Source: Fimbriiglobus ruber (lineage in GTDB: Bacteria; Planctomycetota; Planctomycetia; Gemmatales; Gemmataceae). From it: 64,000 bases of DNA. The first letter of the stretch is position 1. Each line of letters starts with the position of its first letter. The stretch spans positions 496,001 to 560,000 of the forward strand of contig NZ_NIDE01000005.1 in the NCBI RefSeq assembly GCF_002197845.1. Direction: 5' to 3'. Both the position numbers and the translations under genes were made by a program. The notes under the pieces were generated by a model that worked only from the letters and a program-made list of their open reading frames with translations, did no database searches and was not told the origin of the DNA. Positions 25,099-33,506 of the stretch are shown one piece after another.

Positions 25099-25494
25099 CT
25101 ACTTCTTCACCGACACCACCTTCACCCGGATCGCGGTAATTGTGTGGTCGTTACTCCTCAAAAGCTCGCGTTTACCGGAACATAGCTTGTCCAGGGCGTA
25201 CCTCACGGCGGAGACGGGGCCTTCGATTTCGAGTTCGTAGGTGTCGGTGTCGCCGGCGATCTTGAAGGTGTACCTCCCTCCGTTTACTGGGCCGAGTCTG
25301 GAGGGGAGGATGGTGGCGTACGGTATGAACCACAGGTCCCGGTTGGAGTCCTCGATCTGGATACCAAAGACCTGATGGCGGGAGGTTCTTCCGTCTCCGG
25401 AGGGTTCCTCAAAGGTATCTCCAGGGGGATCGAGGGGGTCTTCAGGTTTTTCAGGTTGGCTGCGGAACTGGTCGAGAAGTTTGTTGCTAGCCAC
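25099..25494 (-). CDS. Hypothetical protein (131 aa)
   Basis: N-terminal 40 residues are Pro/Asp/Glu-rich and probably disordered; the rest alternates strands and helices (HQVFGIQIEDSNRDLWFIPY, RYTFKIAGDTDTYELEIEG). No family is recognised. Its start lies just left of R5. It may be the last gene of the leftward cluster from 28039. Confidence 0.5.
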   Translation of the reverse strand: MASNKLLDQFRSQPEKPEDPLDPPGDTFEEPSGDGRTSRHQVFGIQIEDSNRDLWFIPYATILPSRLGPVNGGRYTFKIAGDTDTYELEIEGPVSAVRYALDKLCSGKRELLRSNDHTITAIRVKVVSVKK

Positions 25495-25816
25495 ATCTGC
25501 TCCTTGATTTGGAGGAGAGAATGCATGAGATCGGGAGAGAGGTCAACAGGTTTGGGGCGTCACCCTTCGGGTCGGGCTGCTCTGGGGTCCGCTTCGCTTC
25601 CGTGCTTCGCACCAGGCCCGACGCATCCCTGACGCAAGGGCGGGTGTTTTGCTCGTCTACTTTTCTCGGGAAAACGAACCGTTGGCATGGGTAGACGTCC
25701 ATGTCCCATTCGAGCGAGGGAATATAGTGAGCCGCTTCGCTGAATCCGCATAGCTTACACGGCCTACCCCGATAGCCGATCCACCACTTAATCATCGTGT
25801 AAAGTCCCCAAATCAT
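25487..25816 (-). CDS. Small zinc-ribbon-like protein whose frame runs through R5 (109 aa)
   Basis: ATG 25816 has GGAGGCGGGG directly upstream and overlaps the stop of the 44-aa gene. Residues 1-48 look natural (MIKWWIGYRGRPCKLCGFSE, LEWDMDVYPCQRF) with a CxxC pair. From about residue 60 the frame is antisense to R5 (25555-25635) and reads as Arg/Pro/Ala-rich sequence. The simplest view is that R5 entered the 3' part of this gene and the present C-terminus is foreign. Confidence 0.55.
   Translation of the reverse strand: MIWGLYTMIKWWIGYRGRPCKLCGFSEAAHYIPSLEWDMDVYPCQRFVFPRKVDEQNTRPCVRDASGLVRSTEAKRTPEQPDPKGDAPNLLTSLPISCILSSKSRSRCG
25555..25635 (+). repeat. R5, structured dispersed element, copy 5
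   Basis: GCGTC (25557-25561) pairs with GACGC (25631-25635), followed by AAGGGCG. Hairpin ACCC-TTC-GGGT (25562-25572); TCGGGC (25572-25577) pairs with GCCCGA (25616-25621), enclosing hairpin GTGC-TTC-GCAC (25602-25612). It is on the plus strand although the genes on both sides run leftward, and it overlaps the frame of the gene at 25487-25816. Confidence 0.78.
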
Positions 25817-25947
25817 CCCCGCCTCCGATCCTCATAAACAACCCGCTCGATCGCGTCATGCAGCCAGCACGGCGTGTTCGGCCGATGCGCCACCTTCAGT
25901 AGCCATTGCCCGGCTCGCGACATTCTGAAGTGCCAGCCGAAGATCAT
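25813..25947 (-). CDS. Very small protein in the leftward cluster (44 aa)
   Basis: Reads MIFGWHFRMSRAGQWLLKVA and ends with VVYEDRRRG; the stop overlaps the start of the next gene (ATGA at 25813-25816). The N-terminus is similar in style to the next product (MIWGLYTMIKWW). No family is recognised. Support comes from the coupling and the unbroken chain of overlapping leftward genes. Confidence 0.5.
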   Translation of the reverse strand: MIFGWHFRMSRAGQWLLKVAHRPNTPCWLHDAIERVVYEDRRRG

Positions 25948-25984
25948 GGCTTACTCCGCAGACCGAAGCGTTCAGGCATGTCTA

Positions 25985-26311
25985 TCACCACGGCAACTTA
26001 TCCTTGTTGTCTCGGAGAACCTGCTTCGGCAGGAAGGTCACGATGGTCTTGTGCCGCTTGCTGTAGACCAGCGGAATCCATTCCGCCCCGTGCCAAACGG
26101 CGAAGCGTGATCCGTCCTTGTCCCCGCTCAGAAAGACGATGCCGTTCTGGTCCCTGAATTGGGCGATGAGGCGTTCCCGTAGTTTCTGATAATCATCAGG
26201 GGTGAGGTCGAACCCGTAACGCTCAGCGGCTCGGCGGCAGGCGTGCTTTATCTGATTTTGCGCACGGCGAGAATTGCCCAGGAGAACGGGATTGCCTTGA
26301 AGATCGATCAT
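25985..26311 (-). CDS. Hypothetical phage-type protein (108 aa)
   Basis: Start overlaps the stop of the Lar-like gene (ATGA at 26308). Basic helix at the start (RRAQNQIKHACRRAAERYGF), then a beta pattern (FRDQNGIVFLSGDKDGSRFA, EWIPLVYSKRHKTIVTFLP). I know similar small proteins from phage accessory regions as hypothetical. No function inferred. Confidence 0.6.
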   Translation of the reverse strand: MIDLQGNPVLLGNSRRAQNQIKHACRRAAERYGFDLTPDDYQKLRERLIAQFRDQNGIVFLSGDKDGSRFAVWHGAEWIPLVYSKRHKTIVTFLPKQVLRDNKDKLPW

Positions 26312-26925
26312 TTCCGCCTCCGCAGTTCATAGCGTTCCAGCAGGGCGGAGAGGGCTGCTTGGCCGAGGAGGTTCTCGGCGAAGATGGCCTTGATTGGAAT
26401 TCCTTCCAAAGCGAAGGCTTCCTTAATGATCCGTGCCGTCATCGCTTCCACCGCTTCCCGCCTTTCGGCTTCGGTCAGTTCGACGGGTTCACACGCTTGA
26501 GAAAGAGCTACGCACCGAATGCCGTTCTTGTCGTAGACCGGCATGTCGGCTCGTTCCGGGTTCCAGCCGTATCGGCATAGTTCGGTGTCATGCTGGCGGA
26601 CGATGTCCTCAGCTTCCTTCAGCCAGATGACAGGCGTTTCGCCGGTCCACATATCTGCCCGATCGGCTCTTGCAGCCAACTTCTCTATCAACGACTGAGA
26701 GCCTTCCGCCGGTTCGGTGCTAAGCCCAGCACTTGCAGCGGTATCGGCCCCTGCGGCGGTCCGGGTGTTCCAATAGACTGCCGCATCCAGGTCGCATCTC
26801 CCTATCTCCGCGCGGCAATTCGTGCATCGTACAAAAGATGTCTGGTAAGGTGGTCCCAAGTCGGATTTGCGGCTTTTCGGCTCTCCACCGCAGAAAGGGC
26901 AGATTTTGAGTTCCGGCTTGGTCAT
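26308..26925 (-). CDS. Lar-like restriction-alleviation protein with extra C-terminal domain (205 aa)
   Basis: The N-terminal 55 residues are a Lar-type zinc ribbon: LKICPFCGGEPKSRKS then FVRCTNCRAEIG and DAAVYWNTRT. Lar proteins of phages protect DNA by modulating host type I restriction. The remaining 150 residues are helical with no clear domain (EKLAARADRADMWTGE, EAVEAMTARIIKEAF), so this is longer than typical Lar (about 60-90 aa). Coupled by ATGA on both sides in the leftward cluster. Confidence 0.7.
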   Translation of the reverse strand: MTKPELKICPFCGGEPKSRKSDLGPPYQTSFVRCTNCRAEIGRCDLDAAVYWNTRTAAGADTAASAGLSTEPAEGSQSLIEKLAARADRADMWTGETPVIWLKEAEDIVRQHDTELCRYGWNPERADMPVYDKNGIRCVALSQACEPVELTEAERREAVEAMTARIIKEAFALEGIPIKAIFAENLLGQAALSALLERYELRRRK

Positions 26926-27245
26926 ACGACTTTCTCCCTCAGCACATAAGCCTTCACATCCTCTAGGGAGCGAATGGGCCATTCTCGACTATCTGTTTCG
27001 ATGATCTTGCCCCCATCCGTCATGTTGACGGCCTCGAACAGAAAATAGCTGGCGACAGCATCCCCAAGAATTTCGTCAAGCAGATCGACTACAGACTTGA
27101 GGATCGTGCCGCTTGCCGCTTGGGCCTTGACAGGGAAGTCAGTGTCGAGGCCGCGCAGCACTCGATTTGCCTCGCGATACCGCTGATCTTCGTGGTAAAG
27201 GACGGACAGCGTGTTCAGAGCGTACTCGATCAGCGACTGGGTCAT
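26922..27245 (-). CDS. Hypothetical phage-type protein (107 aa)
   Basis: ATG 27245 overlaps the ASCH gene stop and the gene ends overlapping the Lar-like start. Helical N-terminus (SLIEYALNTLSVLYHEDQRY), then VVDLLDEILGDAVASYFLFE. No domain recognised. A reading from 27329 would overlap the ASCH gene fully and is not used. Confidence 0.55.
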   Translation of the reverse strand: MTQSLIEYALNTLSVLYHEDQRYREANRVLRGLDTDFPVKAQAASGTILKSVVDLLDEILGDAVASYFLFEAVNMTDGGKIIETDSREWPIRSLEDVKAYVLREKVV

Positions 27246-28039
27246 GCGGCTTTCCTCCCCAACATCTCGTCCACGTTCATCTGGTGGACGTTGAAGGAGA
27301 GGCACCAGCACCACGGATTTTGGGACCAAGACTCGGGACCGTTGATCGATTCCCAGAGATTCCGGTATAGTTTCTCGGCAGTGTCACACTCGGAACAATC
27401 GACCTCGGTGACGCCAAGATTCGAACCCAGTGCAGGGTGAACCCCCTCGCCGCGACACTTTCTGCACCAAAACTCTTCCAGCGGTCGGTTCGTCGGAACG
27501 TAACGATCGCCGAGTAGCCCGGAACGAAAGTCCGCTTCGGACACGCCTTCGGCTATCGCATCGGACTCGCTGATCTCTTGAAGCCGTTCCACCCGAACTT
27601 CGGTCAGTTCCAGCGTCATGCGGGAAGCCCACCGCGGCATGTGGATCGAAGGAACTGTGCGCAGAGGCAAGTCACGGCCGTTCCGCCAAATGTCCCACCC
27701 TTCCGGATGGACATCAACTAATCGCTCCCCATCCGCAACGTACTCCGCGTCACAGCCGCAAAGAGCGTCAATTGTCTCGCGAGCCCAGAGAAAATCGCCA
27801 GGTTTGCCGTAAGGGCAAAGCCGTGCCAGCTCGCTGGGCGTGTACCCTTTGTCGACATCTTTCCATTCCAGCCACCGCTCGGGACAACCTGGCGAATCGC
27901 TGCCACCAACTACTTCGGGCTGCGGCCTGATGGCGCGGCGTGTCTGCGTTTTCTTCCCGTCCAGCAGGGCACGAACCATCGGGGCTGGCATCAGGATTGG
28001 GCGAGCTTTCGGGCTTGCGCCGTCTGTAGATTCAGTCAT
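27242..28039 (-). CDS. Phage ASCH-domain protein with inserted zinc ribbon (265 aa)
   Basis: Opens RPILMPAPMVRALLDGKKTQ then TRRAI, continues YGKPGDFLWARETID and MPRWASRMTLELTEVRVERL, the layout of phage ASCH-fold proteins (P22 Ead relatives). Between the ASCH core and the C-terminal ENL-like helix is a four-cysteine insertion (FWCRKCRGEG...DCSECDTAEK). ASCH proteins bind RNA or modified nucleotides; the role in phages is unknown. It is the first gene of the leftward cluster ending near 25.5 kb. Confidence 0.78.
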   Translation of the reverse strand: MTESTDGASPKARPILMPAPMVRALLDGKKTQTRRAIRPQPEVVGGSDSPGCPERWLEWKDVDKGYTPSELARLCPYGKPGDFLWARETIDALCGCDAEYVADGERLVDVHPEGWDIWRNGRDLPLRTVPSIHMPRWASRMTLELTEVRVERLQEISESDAIAEGVSEADFRSGLLGDRYVPTNRPLEEFWCRKCRGEGVHPALGSNLGVTEVDCSECDTAEKLYRNLWESINGPESWSQNPWCWCLSFNVHQMNVDEMLGRKAA

Positions 28040-28112
28040 AATCGTCTCTCCATCTAAGCAATGGAGCGGAGCCTAGCAGAGGCCGATTCTTCGCGCAACT
28101 GTTAGGCTCTCG

Positions 28113-31043
28113 TTACCCCAACTCGTGGGTAAGATCGCGGCGTTTTTCCATTCCCCGACTTCTCACGCCGTCCATGACTCGGGATCCAAGCTCGCGCAGG
28201 AATGCTACCCGTTTCTTGAGCTTGTCTTTGATTCCCTTACGCGGAGCCCGAACGAGCTCGGACGCAAGCATCCGTTGATCGTCCCGTTGGATCGCTTCGT
28301 AAAGGCTCGCTTTGTCTGAGGTGTAGACCGTCGCGCGTTCGCGGCCTCGACTTATCGAGACGTAGAACTGTTCTTTCCCGGAGGCACGGAACGACTGGGC
28401 GGACTGGGCTATGAGGACTCGATCGACGGTGCGGCCTTGCGAAGCATGGCTGGTCACGACATATCCCGGCGCGAGATGCCCGAAGTCTTTGGAGATGACC
28501 CAGCTGTTGTTGAGGCGGATGTTCCCGGCATCGGTGAAGCCGTCCACCGTGTAAGTGGAGCCGTTGTTCAGGCGGTGGTTTCCGGAGAGGTCTTTGCCGT
28601 TGGCGGTGATCCTGACGGAGTCGCCAATCGCGAGAGCGAGCGACGAACGATCGTATACGGCAATAGACTTCGCTCGCTGGGCAAGCTCGTCACGGTTTCC
28701 CGCGTCGACCCCCACGCGGTCTCCAGCTTTATGAGTGCCCGCAGATCGAACGAATACCGCCACACGCCCTTCGAGATTGGCTGATTCAGACCGTTCCGCT
28801 TCGGTAAGATGCACAGGCGATAGCCCGTCAAATGTCTTCTCCTCACCCTTCAGCCTCCCCTCCTGTTTCAGACGTGCCCGAATCACCGCAGTGACCTGGT
28901 CTCCCTCGGCGTGCGTTGGGCTTACAACGAGTACCGACTTCCCGTCACGGATCGCGGATACGTAATCTCCGGCGATGTCGCCACCCTGCTTCACCCAACC
29001 GAGCCTGTCAAGCTTCTCGAAAGCATCTGAAACTCTACCCTGACTGGCGAGTTTCACGGCCTCGCGGTACTCACCACCCTGACGGCGGATTTCTGAAACC
29101 TCGGCTACCGGTAGGCCGGCGCGGTCTTCGAGTAAGGTCAGGACATCACCACGGGCAACGCTCTTGTGCTGGCGGCGGTCGCCCAGGAGGAGAACTCTGG
29201 CGTGGATTGAGTCAGCTACCTGAATGAGACGAGCCATGTCGTGAGCGCCCGCGAGAGAAGCTTCGTCGAGGACGATGAGGCCGTTGCGGGCTTTCTGTTG
29301 GGTTTCTTCATCAAGGAGGAACTTCGCGAGGGTTTCTGCGTTCTCAAAGCCCTCGCGGCGGAGAACGCCACGGGAGGCTTCAGCGGAAGGCGCGAGGATC
29401 ACCCAGGGGACATCAACTCCTTTTAGGAGGGCTTTCGTCATGTGCGTCTTGCCGGTGCCGGCAGCACCTCTGATGAGGATCAGGGGATCGCGGGAGTACC
29501 AGGCATGACGGACGGCTGCGAGTTGGGAGGGGGTGAGGTCGACCTTTTTCGGTTGCTCAGCGAGGGTAAGTGTGACAATATCGGACTCGTTACACGTCGA
29601 TCCGTAAGCAGTGTCCAACTTTTGCGGGTTTGAAGGCCGCTTCGATTCGTCGGGGCGGCCTTTTTCTTGACCGTTGGATAGGTTTGTGACAAGGTCGGGA
29701 TCGGCAGGTAATTCCTTTATCTTGCCTGCGCCTTCCATCGGTTGGCTATGAGCCGCGGGAGATGTGGGGGTGAGGGTGCTGCCAGTAGAAACCGCTTGCT
29801 CGAATGGAGAGGATGCGGCATTATGCGGCAACACGACCGGGGTCACCACGCCCCGGTCTTCTGCTTTCCCCAACGGCTTCCACCTGCCCCTTCCCTTTTG
29901 AGCGAACTCCAGAATCTTCCGCTCTTCGTTTAAGACTCCTCTCGTCGTGACCATCGTTCTGCCGTCGACTTCGCGGCGGATGAGGTCCTTACGGCTTCCC
30001 AGTTCCTTGTAGATGCCTTCGGGAGTAACCGAGCCGAGACCATGCTTCAGGGCGGTGGTTACGAGATCACGTTCAGGAACGACAGAGGAACGCTCAAAGC
30101 TGTGCCGCATCGCCCAATCGAGAGCAGCGGCGTTGGCGAGTTCAGGGAGAGTCTCTTTGTGAGCGACCGTTTCATGGATGGCGTGGCGTTCCCGGAGAGT
30201 TATTCTGTCCTCCCATCCCTTCACAAGAGAGTCCCAGGTCTGGCCTTCTTTCTTGGGTTCCCTGGTAGTGGCACCGAGTTTGGCTTTGGTCTCGGGTTTC
30301 TTGATTCCAAGTAAGTCCGCGGTTTTCTCGATGAGTGTTGTTCGGCGGGAGAATTCCTTGATGGTTCGTTCGGGAACTCCGGTGACTTCAAAGTCGTCCT
30401 TCGTTTTGCGGATTTCGTATCCCAGGGCTTGGAGGCGGTTTGCCAAGCGGGTGCGGAACATTGCTTGAAAGTAAGGAGCATCGGCTTTGATGCCTCCGAA
30501 TTGCCCGGCTTTCCACTGTTTTTCTTCGCTGTCCCAGGTCGCGTTAAAGACCACGGCATGAACGTGAAGCTGAGGGTCTGGGGTTCCGTTGATGGGTCTT
30601 GAAGTGTGGTGCGTGAAATCTGCCCAGATTAGGTTGCCGGTTTTACGATCGAAGTCGGCGCCCTTCCTTCGGACGCGGGTGGACATCTCTCGTTCGATCT
30701 CGGCCATCGTGTCGGCTACAGCGCCACGGAATTCATTGGGGAGACGATCGTCTTGACCAAGGGCGTAGAGGATGGAGATGGACTTGCTGACACTGAAAGT
30801 CAGGTCGTATCCAACTCGGCGGTTCTCCAGGTGTTTTGCGGTTAGCTGGAGGCCGCTTTTGGGGTGGAGGTTGTCGCAGAGGCGCTCGAAGTCTTCCTTT
30901 GCTACGGTTCCTTCGAGGCCGAGGAGGGCAGCACCCTTGCCGTGCCAGTGGGCGGTTTGCTCCTGGCCCTCGATCATATAATCGGCGACCGAATAATATT
31001 TCTTCGCTGAGGCAGAGTTGGGGATGGCGTTGATCCTCAGCAT
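28113..31043 (-). CDS. trwC: MobF/TrwC-type conjugative relaxase-helicase (976 aa)
   Basis: N-terminal relaxase: tyrosines Y16, Y17 and Y22 (AKKYYSVADYM), DLTFSVSKSIS (80-90) and the metal-binding H160-x-H162 in DPQLHVHAVVFN. C-terminal helicase: Walker A GAAGTGKTHM (about 525-534), Walker B IVLDEASL (about 580-587), LLLGDRRQH. It nicks at an origin of transfer, stays bound to the 5' end and unwinds DNA for conjugation. ATG 31043 follows GAGGTG and starts the conserved MLRINAI; longer readings enter the HNH gene. No coupling protein or type IV secretion genes are seen nearby, so it may only be mobilisable. Confidence 0.93.
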   Translation of the reverse strand: MLRINAIPNSASAKKYYSVADYMIEGQEQTAHWHGKGAALLGLEGTVAKEDFERLCDNLHPKSGLQLTAKHLENRRVGYDLTFSVSKSISILYALGQDDRLPNEFRGAVADTMAEIEREMSTRVRRKGADFDRKTGNLIWADFTHHTSRPINGTPDPQLHVHAVVFNATWDSEEKQWKAGQFGGIKADAPYFQAMFRTRLANRLQALGYEIRKTKDDFEVTGVPERTIKEFSRRTTLIEKTADLLGIKKPETKAKLGATTREPKKEGQTWDSLVKGWEDRITLRERHAIHETVAHKETLPELANAAALDWAMRHSFERSSVVPERDLVTTALKHGLGSVTPEGIYKELGSRKDLIRREVDGRTMVTTRGVLNEERKILEFAQKGRGRWKPLGKAEDRGVVTPVVLPHNAASSPFEQAVSTGSTLTPTSPAAHSQPMEGAGKIKELPADPDLVTNLSNGQEKGRPDESKRPSNPQKLDTAYGSTCNESDIVTLTLAEQPKKVDLTPSQLAAVRHAWYSRDPLILIRGAAGTGKTHMTKALLKGVDVPWVILAPSAEASRGVLRREGFENAETLAKFLLDEETQQKARNGLIVLDEASLAGAHDMARLIQVADSIHARVLLLGDRRQHKSVARGDVLTLLEDRAGLPVAEVSEIRRQGGEYREAVKLASQGRVSDAFEKLDRLGWVKQGGDIAGDYVSAIRDGKSVLVVSPTHAEGDQVTAVIRARLKQEGRLKGEEKTFDGLSPVHLTEAERSESANLEGRVAVFVRSAGTHKAGDRVGVDAGNRDELAQRAKSIAVYDRSSLALAIGDSVRITANGKDLSGNHRLNNGSTYTVDGFTDAGNIRLNNSWVISKDFGHLAPGYVVTSHASQGRTVDRVLIAQSAQSFRASGKEQFYVSISRGRERATVYTSDKASLYEAIQRDDQRMLASELVRAPRKGIKDKLKKRVAFLRELGSRVMDGVRSRGMEKRRDLTHELG

Positions 31044-31062
31044 CGTGAGCACCTCAGCCGGG

Positions 31063-31575
31063 TCAGATGTGGTTCCACTTTTTGCGATTTCCGATATCCC
31101 GAGCATGGGAATGGCTGATGCCAAAACGTTTTGCAATAACCGGAGATCGAACGCCGGCCTTCCACAACTCACGAATCTGTAAGACAGCATCGTCCGTGAG
31201 CTTCGCGTTGTATCGTTGCGTTCCCTTCGGATTTCTGCCATGTCGCTCAGTGTCTTGGCAGTTCTCTCGTTGCGTACCCCAAAGGAGGTTTTCGACTGAG
31301 TTGTTTAGCTTATTTCCATCTAAATGGCGGACGACGTTCCCGTTCAAAGCGGGTGTCAGGAAAGCGTCAGCGACGAGCCGGTGAATGTAGTGAGGGTAAC
31401 AGTCAACGCCGACTACCAGATATCCATTTTTCCCTTGGTAGCCTTTTCGGGGGACAAGGACATTGGATGGTCCTTTGACCCGACGATAAGCAGTGCCTGT
31501 CGCCGACACGAAGACGTTCGGAAGTCCTGGGACTTCGCGGATATTGAACTGCATCAACCGATTGATCGAAACCAC
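31063..31575 (-). CDS. HNH homing endonuclease-like protein (170 aa)
   Basis: NUMOD4/HNH_3 layout: an N-terminal IREVPGLPNVFVSATGTAYR, HNH core YIHRLVADAFLTP...VVRHLDGNKLNNSVENLLWGT, then a C-terminal HTH (VIAKRFGISHSHARDIGNRK). Free-standing homing endonucleases of this kind cut near their own locus and spread. It sits in the 20 bases upstream of the relaxase, between it and the gene at 31696, probably as an insertion into that operon. Confidence 0.85.
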   Translation of the reverse strand: MVSINRLMQFNIREVPGLPNVFVSATGTAYRRVKGPSNVLVPRKGYQGKNGYLVVGVDCYPHYIHRLVADAFLTPALNGNVVRHLDGNKLNNSVENLLWGTQRENCQDTERHGRNPKGTQRYNAKLTDDAVLQIRELWKAGVRSPVIAKRFGISHSHARDIGNRKKWNHI

Positions 31576-31695
31576 CTGCCCTCCAGCAATCCGAACGGAC
31601 CATCCTGACCATGCTCCATTCCTCCAAAAAGGTCAAGTAATCGATGCAATGACTTTGGCTACCGAAGTATTGGTGAGAATGAGATTACGAGGGGG

Positions 31696-32064
31696 TTACC
31701 GCTCGAATTCCATGTCGGGTTCCGTTTCGCGGGCTTTGAAGTCTGATTTGCCGTCTTTGCCCAGGTAGAGTGGTCTCATCTCCTCAACGGGGCGTATCGT
31801 AACCGACATCTGGGATGGTTCGGGTGTTAACCCTGTCTCGTCGTGAACGCGGGTAAGTTTCTCGATGCTTTCGTTCAGCAAGGATTCGGCGAAGGCCATC
31901 TTTGCCTCGAAGGAAGGGAAGTTTATCAGGCCCATCTCGCGGGCTTTGTCGATTGCGTAATCCACCCTTGATCGGGCTTCTTCCATCTGCTTTTCTGTCC
32001 AGCCGAAGGGATGGCCAGGGCTCACCAAGCCAACACGTTCCAGGAAGTCTCTCAGGCGGCTCAT
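31696..32064 (-). CDS. Hypothetical protein upstream of the relaxase (122 aa)
   Basis: Helical (SRVDYAIDKAREMGLINFPS, AESLLNESIEKLTRV) with a C-terminal beta stretch (SQMSVTIRPVEEM). No family recognised. Its position ahead of a MobF relaxase, separated only by an HNH gene, suggests a mobilisation accessory or oriT-binding role, but no DNA-binding motif is clear. Confidence 0.5.
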   Translation of the reverse strand: MSRLRDFLERVGLVSPGHPFGWTEKQMEEARSRVDYAIDKAREMGLINFPSFEAKMAFAESLLNESIEKLTRVHDETGLTPEPSQMSVTIRPVEEMRPLYLGKDGKSDFKARETEPDMEFER

Positions 32065-32171
32065 GGATTACCCCGCGAGAGGTTTGAAAGTGATCGATGC
32101 TGCCATAGCGCATTAGTGGCATCGGAAGAGGGTTAAGGCAAGGAGCTTCTCGGGAAAGTCTCGAGGAAATA

Positions 32172-32717
32172 TTATTTATTCGGATTTAAATAGGCGAATT
32201 CTCCAACATGATGCAACATATAGCGATTATAAGCCCGTACTGCCTCGTCCTCATCTTCAAAATGGCCGATGAGGTAGCCAGCCGCAACGACTCTCCATTT
32301 TTTCCTTATAGGCGACCAAACGATTCCCTTACGAGAAGTGCCGGTGCCAGGTCGATTCAGGTTATTCTGTGCCACAGTGCATGTTCGCAGATTCTTCCTT
32401 CTATCATCTAACGTGTCCCGGTTCGCATGATCGACAATCGAATTCTCCGGGAAATTAAGAAGGTGACGAGCGAGATACCTTGTTTCGCCTGCCGACCCGT
32501 AACATACCCTCCAATACCGTTTCTTCCCAACCTTTTGCATCTTCCACGGCAGATGCTTCACAGCTTCAAAATCCTCAACATCAACAAGCGATTGCCGTTG
32601 GTGGAAAGAGTTCGTCTTTCGACTCCATAGGAGCCAGCAAACCGCTCCTGCGTAATCTTCGTTGCGCTCGGCGTAGGGGTGGTGTAGCGTGTTGTCATCC
32701 ATGACGATTTCATCCAT
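32172..32717 (-). CDS. HNH endonuclease with AP2 DNA-binding domain (about 181 aa)
   Basis: HNH_3 core: RYLARHLLNFPENSIVDHAN then DTLDDRRKNLRTCTVAQNNL. The C-terminus is an AP2 domain: TSRKGIVWSPIRKKWRVVAA then IGHFEDEDEAVRAYNRYML. This HNH-AP2 fusion is a standard phage homing endonuclease. Start uncertain: ATG 32717 is used; 32702 and 32798 are alternatives, and none has a strong ribosome binding site. Confidence 0.85.
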   Translation of the reverse strand: MDEIVMDDNTLHHPYAERNEDYAGAVCWLLWSRKTNSFHQRQSLVDVEDFEAVKHLPWKMQKVGKKRYWRVCYGSAGETRYLARHLLNFPENSIVDHANRDTLDDRRKNLRTCTVAQNNLNRPGTGTSRKGIVWSPIRKKWRVVAAGYLIGHFEDEDEAVRAYNRYMLHHVGEFAYLNPNK

Positions 32718-32916
32718 CGTTGTCGGGGAGAGACGCCAGTCGTGTTTCCGCACACTGGCGTTTCGTTTATCTGTGCCAGACTTTCGAGGTTCGCGCAAGA
32801 AGAACGGCAGATATGGGAATTAATCGCTCGGTCTGGGGGAGAAGGCAAGTTGGTTCTGGGGAAAGATCGACGTGAGATCCATATTTCCCCGGGTTCTAAT
32901 TTCCCTCAAAGAAGCT

Positions 32917-32994
32917 GGGCGATGCCTTCGGCCCGGGCTCTACGGGGCTCGCCGCGCTCGGTCCTACGGACCAAGCCCCTATGTTCCCTATCGC
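32917..32994 (+). repeat. R6, structured dispersed element with changed outer stem
   Basis: Outer arms are GCGAT (32919-32923) and ATCGC (32990-32994), a perfect pair although different from GCGTC/GACGC of R1-R5. First hairpin GCC-TTC-GGC (32924-32932); GGGGCT (32944-32949) pairs with AGCCCC (32974-32979) around hairpin GGTCC-TAC-GGACC (32960-32972). This copy gives the strongest evidence that the fold, not the sequence, is kept. Confidence 0.78.
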
Positions 32995-33063
32995 TTTCAT
33001 CCGACATTGACCCGTCGAAGCACGAGTGAGTACCGTTTTTCCATCTCAAAACCCGGGGTCGCA

Positions 33064-33468
33064 ATGAACGTCCACGAACTCACCCCAATCCTGAATGTTT
33101 CCGATATGGCGGCGAGCTTCGCATGGTTTGAGAAGCTCGGCTGGAAGAAAGCCTGGGATTGGGGTGAACCGCCGACCTTCGGGGCCGTCGAGTGCGGAAA
33201 GGTGGGCATCTTCCTGTGCCTGAATGGTCAGGGTTCACGAGGCGATCCAGAGCCCGTGCAGCCCGGGGACACCAAGACCGGCGGTGTTTGGATGAGCTGG
33301 TGGGTGGAATCACCGTCCGCAGTCGACGCCGCGCACGACTTTGCTCTGAAACACGGGATGACAGTCACAAGGGCGCCGCTCGACGAGACTTGGGGCGTCC
33401 GCGAATTTCATCTCCGTCACCCGGATGGGCACACCTTCCGAGTGAGCGCCGGACTCGGGAAGGGATGA
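33064..33468 (+). CDS. VOC-family (glyoxalase/bleomycin-resistance-like) protein (134 aa)
   Basis: Two beta-alpha-beta-beta-beta units: ELTPILNVSDMAASFAWFEK then GVWMSWWVESPSAVDAAHDF, ending VREFHLRHPDGHTFRVSAG, with the conserved metal-site Glu/His region in VREFHLRHPDGH. Substrate not predictable. It stands alone between R6 and R7. Confidence 0.82.
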   Translation: MNVHELTPILNVSDMAASFAWFEKLGWKKAWDWGEPPTFGAVECGKVGIFLCLNGQGSRGDPEPVQPGDTKTGGVWMSWWVESPSAVDAAHDFALKHGMTVTRAPLDETWGVREFHLRHPDGHTFRVSAGLGKG

Positions 33469-33506
33469 CGGATTGGGTGGCGATCGACACCCTCATCAGG
33501 TGACAG

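Noticed and set aside
27400-27440. tRNA-like T-arm (GGGTTCGAATC on the minus strand)
   Set aside because: The flanking bases do not form a T-stem, no anticodon or acceptor arm can be drawn, and the site is inside the ASCH gene.
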